Shown here piece after piece: positions 59,697-64,000 of a DNA stretch of 64,000 nucleotides; positions within the stretch are counted from its first letter, which is position 1, and the number at the start of each line of letters is the position of its first letter. The stretch is from JAOUEA01 sp963719165 (lineage in GTDB: Bacteria > Actinomycetota > UBA4738 > HRBIN12): assembly GCA_963719165.1 (NCBI GenBank), contig CAVRAV010000001.1:930001-994000 (forward strand). Reading direction: 5' to 3'. The notes under the pieces were generated by a model, which worked only from the letters and a program-made list of their open reading frames with translations, was not told the origin of the DNA and made no database searches. The translations under genes were made by a program, and so were the position numbers.

Positions 59697-61159
59697 CCCT
59701 CGGGCTCACCGTCGTCGTCCACGAGGATGAACGCGGGGCCCATGCGCCGACCCAGCATGTTGCCTGCCAGGAGCACGAGCACCACGAACGGCACCGCCAC
59801 GATGGCGAAGTTCCGCACGATGATCGCCGGGTCGGCCACCGTCGGCGAAACGACGTCGACGAGCGCGCCGGAGGGGTCGTTGGCGAACGCCTCGAGGCCG
59901 GCCTCGGGCCCGCCTCGCACCCCGAGGATCCGCTCGGGCGTGGGAACGAGCCACCGCAACGGGCCGCTCCCCTCGCCGCTGTCCCACTCCAGGTGGCCGT
60001 CCGTCGTTCGGATCGCAACGAGCCGACCCTCATCCGTAGCGATCAGGACGTGGTCCCCCTCCACGACCGGCCAGCCGCGCGGCGTGACGGCGTTCAGGGC
60101 GAAGTCCCAGGTACGGGCACCGTCGGCGACGTCGAGCCGGTACAGCTGGCCGTTGACGTCGAGCGCGTACAAGGCACCCCCCGACGTCGCCGGCCCCGCC
60201 TGCGGGTACAAGGGCGCGTTCAGACGGGCGCTCCACACCTCGGTGCCCCCACGAAGATCGATCGCGCGGACCGTCGTGTCCGTGAATCCCGCGAAGACGC
60301 GTCCCTCGGCGATGGCGATTCCCGACACGAGGCCCGCGGCCGGCGGCTTGAACGACCAAACCTGGCTTCCGTCGGCGCGATCGAGCGCGACCACGGCGGG
60401 CGCTGCTCTCGCGTCGCCCGCTACCCCGGCCACCACCAGATCGCCGGCGGCGGCCACGGACGAGAGCAGCTCTCCGCCCACCCCCACCTTCCACGCGATC
60501 GAGCCGGTAGTGAGGTCGATCGCATAGATCGTGCCGGCGTCGGTCCCCACCAGAGCGAGCCCGCCCGCGACGGTGACGCCGGTCTTGCTGACGTCGTCGA
60601 GCTGGACGGGATCCCACAGCGGCTTCTGGGTGCGCAGGTCGAACGCGGCGAGGTGGGAATCGACGGGCCCAGCAGATGGCGCAGGGCTCGACGCCGAGGG
60701 GGTGGGTGTCGAGGGACTCGCCCCCGGCTCGGAGCCGGCGAATCCTTCGGTGAACAGGACCACCTGGCGGCCCGCGACCTCCCCGATGGCCGGGGGTGCC
60801 GGCGGTCCGAACGCGCGAGCGACCGAGAACGAGGACTCGCCCGTGGCGAGATCGAATCCGAGGACGTGCTCGGGGGCTACGGTCACGGCCCGGTCGCCCG
60901 CGAGCACGGCGGCCGATAGCCCGTAGCGGCCGCTCGGCCCCGCGAGCGGGGCTGACGCGGTCCATTCGGTCGCGAACGGGGGACCGGCGGCGGCGGTCAC
61001 GGCCCCCGCATGTTCCGCTCCCCCCTGGAACTGAGTCCATCCGGCGACCTGCGCCGTGGCGGGGCCCGCGAGCGCGAGCATGCATACGGAGGCCGCGGAT
61101 CCGAGGATGGCGGCGCGCCGGAACCGGCGGTGGTTCGAGGAAGGAGGGATGGCGTTCAA
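59693..61159 (-). CDS. Secreted PQQ-like beta-propeller protein with C-terminal membrane anchor
   Basis: 488 residues: a signal peptide (about 1-36), repeated blades with the A-x-D-x-x-T/G-x-W pattern (AIDLTTGSIAWKV; ALDRADGSQVWSF; AIDLRGGTEVWSA; RLDVADGARTWDF), a Ser/Pro linker near 148-165 and one C-terminal membrane helix (about 445-470). The fold resembles BamB-like or PQQ propellers, used as scaffolds; no PQQ-dehydrogenase residues are apparent. The start is TTG at 61159, with TAGAAT ending 9 nt upstream. Confidence 0.78.
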   Translation of the reverse strand: MNAIPPSSNHRRFRRAAILGSAASVCMLALAGPATAQVAGWTQFQGGAEHAGAVTAAAGPPFATEWTASAPLAGPSGRYGLSAAVLAGDRAVTVAPEHVLGFDLATGESSFSVARAFGPPAPPAIGEVAGRQVVLFTEGFAGSEPGASPSTPTPSASSPAPSAGPVDSHLAAFDLRTQKPLWDPVQLDDVSKTGVTVAGGLALVGTDAGTIYAIDLTTGSIAWKVGVGGELLSSVAAAGDLVVAGVAGDARAAPAVVALDRADGSQVWSFKPPAAGLVSGIAIAEGRVFAGFTDTTVRAIDLRGGTEVWSARLNAPLYPQAGPATSGGALYALDVNGQLYRLDVADGARTWDFALNAVTPRGWPVVEGDHVLIATDEGRLVAIRTTDGHLEWDSGEGSGPLRWLVPTPERILGVRGGPEAGLEAFANDPSGALVDVVSPTVADPAIIVRNFAIVAVPFVVLVLLAGNMLGRRMGPAFILVDDDGEPEG

Positions 61160-61168
61160 GGCCGCGCC

Positions 61169-61174
61169 ATTCTA
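61169..61174 (-). promoter_or_regulatory. -10 hexamer of the propeller/membrane-protein pair, leaderless type
   Basis: TAGAAT (5 of 6) on the minus strand, 9 nt before the TTG at 61159. Confidence 0.5.
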
Positions 61175-61227
61175 GGGGGTGGGACGCGCGGCGCCCCGAC
61201 GGGCGCGGACGTTGTGCCCGGGGTGGG

Positions 61228-61731
61228 TCAGATGGGCGCCAGCCGGATGAAGGAGCCGATATCCAAAGCAACGAGGAAGAGCATCGGATCGACGTAGGAG
61301 CCGTCCAGCCGGGCGCCCAGATGCAGGCAATCGACGGTTTCGCCCGGGTGGCCCGACCCCGACAGCGCGATCGGCTCCCCCGCCGTGACCTGGTCGCCCA
61401 CGTGAACGAGCGGCGCCGCAACCCATGAGTAGGTCGACGACAAGCTTTGTGGGTGCGCGAGCGTCACGAACAGGCTTCCTCCCACCGGCCCGGCGAACGT
61501 GACCGTCCCGTCCGCCACCGCCCGCACGACCGTTCCCGCGGGAACCGCGATGTCGATGCCGCGATGGCCGGCGCCGTACGTGGAGGCGGGTGGATCGTAG
61601 CCGCGCACGACCGGGCCGACCACCGGCCAAACCCACTCCCCCGCGGCCGCGGCGGACGGCATCGGTGTGAGGAGGCCGCTCAGGAACAACGCGCCGACGA
61701 GCGCCCAACGGGCGGTTCGGTGAGATGCCAT
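61228..61731 (-). CDS. Secreted M23-family (LytM-like) peptidase
   Basis: 167 residues: a signal peptide (about 1-29), then an M23 domain with the first zinc motif GHRGIDIAV (H-x3-D) and the second as CLHLGARLDGSYVDP. The HxH of classical LytM is C-L-H here; CLHxG is a recurrent variant in actinobacterial M23 proteins, so activity cannot be ruled out. Likely acts on peptidoglycan or as an activator. ATG at 61731 with TAGCGT 6 nt upstream. It lies between rpsB and whiG as in Streptomyces. Confidence 0.85.
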   Translation of the reverse strand: MASHRTARWALVGALFLSGLLTPMPSAAAAGEWVWPVVGPVVRGYDPPASTYGAGHRGIDIAVPAGTVVRAVADGTVTFAGPVGGSLFVTLAHPQSLSSTYSWVAAPLVHVGDQVTAGEPIALSGSGHPGETVDCLHLGARLDGSYVDPMLFLVALDIGSFIRLAPI

Positions 61732-61737
61732 GGTCGG

Positions 61738-61743
61738 ACGCTA
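61738..61743 (-). promoter_or_regulatory. -10 hexamer of the M23 gene, leaderless type
   Basis: TAGCGT on the minus strand, 6 nt before the ATG at 61731. Confidence 0.45.
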
Positions 61744-61829
61744 CCCACGGCGCGGAGCGACGACCGTGATCAGGCTCACGTTCGGAGCGACTCCTCCTCA
61801 GGGAAGCCGGCGCGCCGCGAGGTTGGGGA

Positions 61830-62702
61830 TCAGTCGTACTCGGAGAGCTGGCCCCGCAGGCTGCCGACCGCTTTCGTGTGGATCTGGCACACACGCGACT
61901 CCGTCACGCCCAAGATCTCGCCGATCTCCGCGAGCGTGAGCCCTTCGAAGTAGTAGAGCGTCACGACGATCTTCTCCCGCTCTGAGAGCGAGTTCACGGC
62001 CGCGGCGAGGAGCCCGCGGGTCTCCTGGGACTCCACGCCGGAGGTCGGATCGACCCCTTTGTCGGCGAGGGTGTCGATCAACGACACCTGCTCACCGCGG
62101 TCCGCCCCCACCGAGACCAGTTCGTCCAGCGCGAGCACGGAGACGAAGGAGATCTGCGACACGACGTCGTGGAGCTCCCGCAGCGAGATCCCCAGTCGCT
62201 CCGCCATCTCCTTCTCACTGGGCTGGCGCTTCAACATGGCTTCGAGATCTGTGTGAGCCTTGTCGATCTCCCGCGCCTTGAACCGCACGGAGCGCGGAAC
62301 CCAGTCCATGGCACGAAGCTCATCGATGATGGCGCCCTTGATGCGCGGGATCGCGTACGTCTCGAACTTGTTGCCACGCCCCGGTTCGAACTTGGTGAGC
62401 GCATCGATCAGCCCGAACATGCCGTAGCTGACGAGGTCGGCTTGCTCGACGCTGGCGGGCAGCCCCGTGGCCACCCGGCTCGCGACGTATTTCACGAGCG
62501 GTGCATAGTGCAGGATCAACTTCTCTCGGGCCTCGATCGAGCCCGTGCTCTTGAACTGATGCCAGTGTCGGCCGAGCTCATCGTCGACGTGTGGCGGCAC
62601 CGTGATCGTGCGGTCGAAGTCCGGCTTCGCCTTGGCGTTGGCCTTCGTCTTGGCGCCCGGCTTGGCGGCGGTCTTGGTGGCCGTCTTCTTCGCGGTCGCC
62701 AC
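61830..62702 (-). CDS. whiG: RNA polymerase sigma factor, WhiG/FliA (sigma-28) family
   Basis: 290 residues. A Lys/Ala-rich tail (1-32) is followed by region 1.2/2 (LVKYVASRVATGLP; DLVSYGMFGLIDALTKFEPGRGNKFETYAIPRIKGAI split over 2.2-2.4), the region 3 motif PSEKEMAERLGIS, and the region 4 helix-turn-helix TLAEIGEILGVTESRVCQI. The family recognises TAAAG-N-GCCGAT promoters. The gene sits between dprA/xerC and rpsB-tsf-pyrH-frr, matching the whiG locus of Streptomyces, so WhiG is preferred over FliA; no flagellar genes are seen. GTG at 62702, 1 bp after the xerC stop. Confidence 0.88.
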   Translation of the reverse strand: MATAKKTATKTAAKPGAKTKANAKAKPDFDRTITVPPHVDDELGRHWHQFKSTGSIEAREKLILHYAPLVKYVASRVATGLPASVEQADLVSYGMFGLIDALTKFEPGRGNKFETYAIPRIKGAIIDELRAMDWVPRSVRFKAREIDKAHTDLEAMLKRQPSEKEMAERLGISLRELHDVVSQISFVSVLALDELVSVGADRGEQVSLIDTLADKGVDPTSGVESQETRGLLAAAVNSLSEREKIVVTLYYFEGLTLAEIGEILGVTESRVCQIHTKAVGSLRGQLSEYD

Positions 62703-62703
62703 G

Positions 62704-63636
62704 TCAGGCCCTTGGATGGGAGCGCTCGTAGGCCTCGAAGAGCCGGGAGCGAGACACGTGCGTGTACCGCTGCGTGGTTGCCACGCTCGCGTGTCCCAGA
62801 AGTTCCTGTACCGCTCGGATGTCGGCTCCCCCTTCGAGCAGGTGCGTCGCGAACGAATGCCGCAGGGTGTGCGGGGTGACCCGACGACCCGGCAGCAGCG
62901 TACCGCCATATCGTCCCACCATCGAACGCATGTCGCGGCTGCTGAAGGGATTCTTCTTGCGGTTGAAGAACAGGTGGTCGGATCCCGGCCGTGCCATCGA
63001 CGGACGTCCCTCTCGCAGGTACGACTGCAGCGCGGCGACCGCGAAGTCCGACATCGGGACCTCGCGTTCCTTGTTGCCCTTGCCCTGCACCCTCACCCGT
63101 GCCCTCCCGAGATCGATCCGCTCGAGCGTGAGCGAGGCCACCTCACCCACCCGCAGGCCGGACCCGTAGAGGAGCTCCAAGACCGCACGATCGCGCAGCG
63201 CCACGGCGTGTTCCGCGGGGACAACCGGCTCATCCTGTTGCCGGGCCGGCGCCTCGGCGAGCGCCGACGCCTCACCCGCCCGAAGGACGGTCGGCAGTCG
63301 GTTCACCACCTTGGGCCGGCCGAGCAGCACCGAGGGATCTTCGGGAAGCCGACCCTCCAGCACGGCCCACCGGTAGAACGTGTGGATCGCCCCCACCCTC
63401 CTGGCGATGGATGCGCGAGCGTAGCCCAACGTCAGCTGCTGGGCCAGGAATCGACGCAGGGTGGGGTAGGAGGTCGCCAGCAGTGACGAGCCCGAGCGAT
63501 GCAGGAAGGTCCCCAGCTGCCCCACGTCCCGGCGATAGGCCTCAACCGTGTGGGGGGAGAGACGCCGCTCGAGGCGCAGGTGGTCCGCGAAAGCCTCCAC
63601 CAACGCCTCCTCGCCCGGGGGAAGTTCGGAGTGCAC
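62704..63636 (-). CDS. xerC: Tyrosine recombinase XerC
   Basis: Resolves chromosome dimers at dif with FtsK. The 310 residues have the SAM-like N-terminal DNA-binding domain (about 10-100) and the catalytic domain with all active residues: R in GSGLRVGEV, K in VQGKGNKERE, HTLRH, GH and the tyrosine in TTQRYTHV. GTG at 63636 has GGAGG 7 nt upstream and is preferred over the ATG at 63651. Stop is followed 1 bp later by whiG, so the two are co-transcribed. Confidence 0.94.
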   Translation of the reverse strand: MHSELPPGEEALVEAFADHLRLERRLSPHTVEAYRRDVGQLGTFLHRSGSSLLATSYPTLRRFLAQQLTLGYARASIARRVGAIHTFYRWAVLEGRLPEDPSVLLGRPKVVNRLPTVLRAGEASALAEAPARQQDEPVVPAEHAVALRDRAVLELLYGSGLRVGEVASLTLERIDLGRARVRVQGKGNKEREVPMSDFAVAALQSYLREGRPSMARPGSDHLFFNRKKNPFSSRDMRSMVGRYGGTLLPGRRVTPHTLRHSFATHLLEGGADIRAVQELLGHASVATTQRYTHVSRSRLFEAYERSHPRA

Positions 63637-63739
63637 CGCGGATCCTCCCATCGCATCCGATGTCGCCCGGGCCCTCGGCCCGCGCGGGGCCTCTGTGTAG
63701 CAGCGACGGATGAAGGGTGCAAGGAGCTGAAGGCAGGAG

Positions 63740-64000
63740 CTACTCGCGAGGCTCGGCCGAGGACGCCGCCGACGCGAGACGACGCTCGTACCGGCCCCCG
63801 AGGACCCGCACGAGGCCGCGGAGCTCGAGCCCCAGCAGGGCGGTGATCGCCTGCGGGATGGAAAGGTCCGCCCGGCGAGCGACCGCGTCGGGGAGAGCCG
63901 GCTCGATGAGGGTCTCGAAGATGCGACGTTCGTCCGGGGGAAGATCGGGCGGAGGTTCGAGCGCGATGCGGGCCGCCACCCCCAGGTCCGCCAGCAGATC
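63740..64000 (-). CDS. dprA: DNA processing protein DprA (partial, 5' end off the right edge)
   Basis: Only the last ~86 residues are present: the end of the Rossmann-fold part and the C-terminal winged helix (ERRIFETLIEPALPDAVARRADLSIPQAITALLGLELRGLVRVLGGRYER), which is characteristic of DprA. DprA loads RecA on incoming single-stranded DNA in transformable bacteria. Position next to xerC-whiG fits the actinobacterial order. The 103-bp gap to xerC shows nothing notable. Confidence 0.82.
   Translation of the reverse strand, partial: DLLADLGVAARIALEPPPDLPPDERRIFETLIEPALPDAVARRADLSIPQAITALLGLELRGLVRVLGGRYERRLASAASSAEPRE

Noticed and set aside
61228..61731. M23 protein as a dead enzyme because HxH is CxH.
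   Set aside because: CLHxG in this motif recurs in actinobacterial M23 proteins, and the zinc-binding H-x3-D and second His remain.
1..64000. tRNA/rRNA genes, CRISPR arrays, insertion sequences, integrase or phage modules.
   Set aside because: All gaps are under about 260 bp and contain no cloverleaf-like T-loop motif, no direct repeat arrays and no transposase. xerC is the housekeeping chromosome-dimer recombinase.

Overview
The window is GC-rich bacterial chromosome from a member of the Actinomycetota, most likely an uncultured deep branch. Three things point there. Gene order follows the backbone known from Streptomyces: hflX/dapF/miaA/miaB, then recA-recX, ftsK, rnj-dapA, dapB-M16-pnp-rpsO-ribF, truB-rbfA-infB-nusA-rimP-proS, ispG-rseP-dxr, cdsA-frr-pyrH-tsf-rpsB, whiG and dprA. 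A WhiG/FliA-type sigma factor sits at the expected whiG position. Many genes appear to have leaderless promoters. RNase Y, absent from typical Streptomyces and Mycobacterium, argues for an early branch. Nearly all of the backbone reads right to left. There are no rRNA or tRNA genes, CRISPR arrays, insertion sequences or phage genes, and no gap above about 260 bp.

Layout. 1-7,239: miaB, miaA and the succinylase-branch lysine genes dapF-E-C-D, then hflX (cut by the left edge); four junctions overlap by 4 bp. 7,290-11,274: a plus-strand island of two paralogous coiled-coil genes, one ending in a Doc/Fic-like domain with a ruined active site; each follows a close match to a sigma-28/WhiG promoter. 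11,293-18,665: rny, recX, recA (with a LexA box), thpR, cinA, a RodZ-like gene, ppa and an orphan. 18,672-31,629: ftsK, rnj, dapA, a mixed block (cobalamin adenosyltransferase, lipoprotein, phosphohistidine phosphatase, LysE exporter, PIG-L deacetylase), dapB, an M16 peptidase, pnp and rpsO. 31,690-36,278: ribF and an envelope trio (pseudo-PAP2/kinase fusion, intact PAP2, flippase-like protein). 36,314-44,468: the translation and RNA block truB to proS. 44,524-46,793: trpE-trpG behind a leader peptide and attenuator. 46,774-55,628: an unknown secreted protein, ispG, yjbQ, a two-component system, rseP, a frameshifted dxr and cdsA. 55,628-64,000: frr, pyrH, tsf, rpsB, a membrane/PQQ-propeller pair, an M23 protein, whiG, xerC and the 3' end of dprA.

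Together the window encodes most of lysine/diaminopimelate synthesis (dapA, B, D, C, E, F), two MEP-pathway steps (dxr, ispG), the RNA-decay set (RNases Y and J, PNPase, NrnA), core translation factors and envelope functions. The most novel candidate is the coiled-coil/Doc-like pair. Its promoters suggest it may be a target of the sigma factor encoded 54 kb away at 61,830-62,702, giving a testable WhiG-controlled filament or scaffold system.
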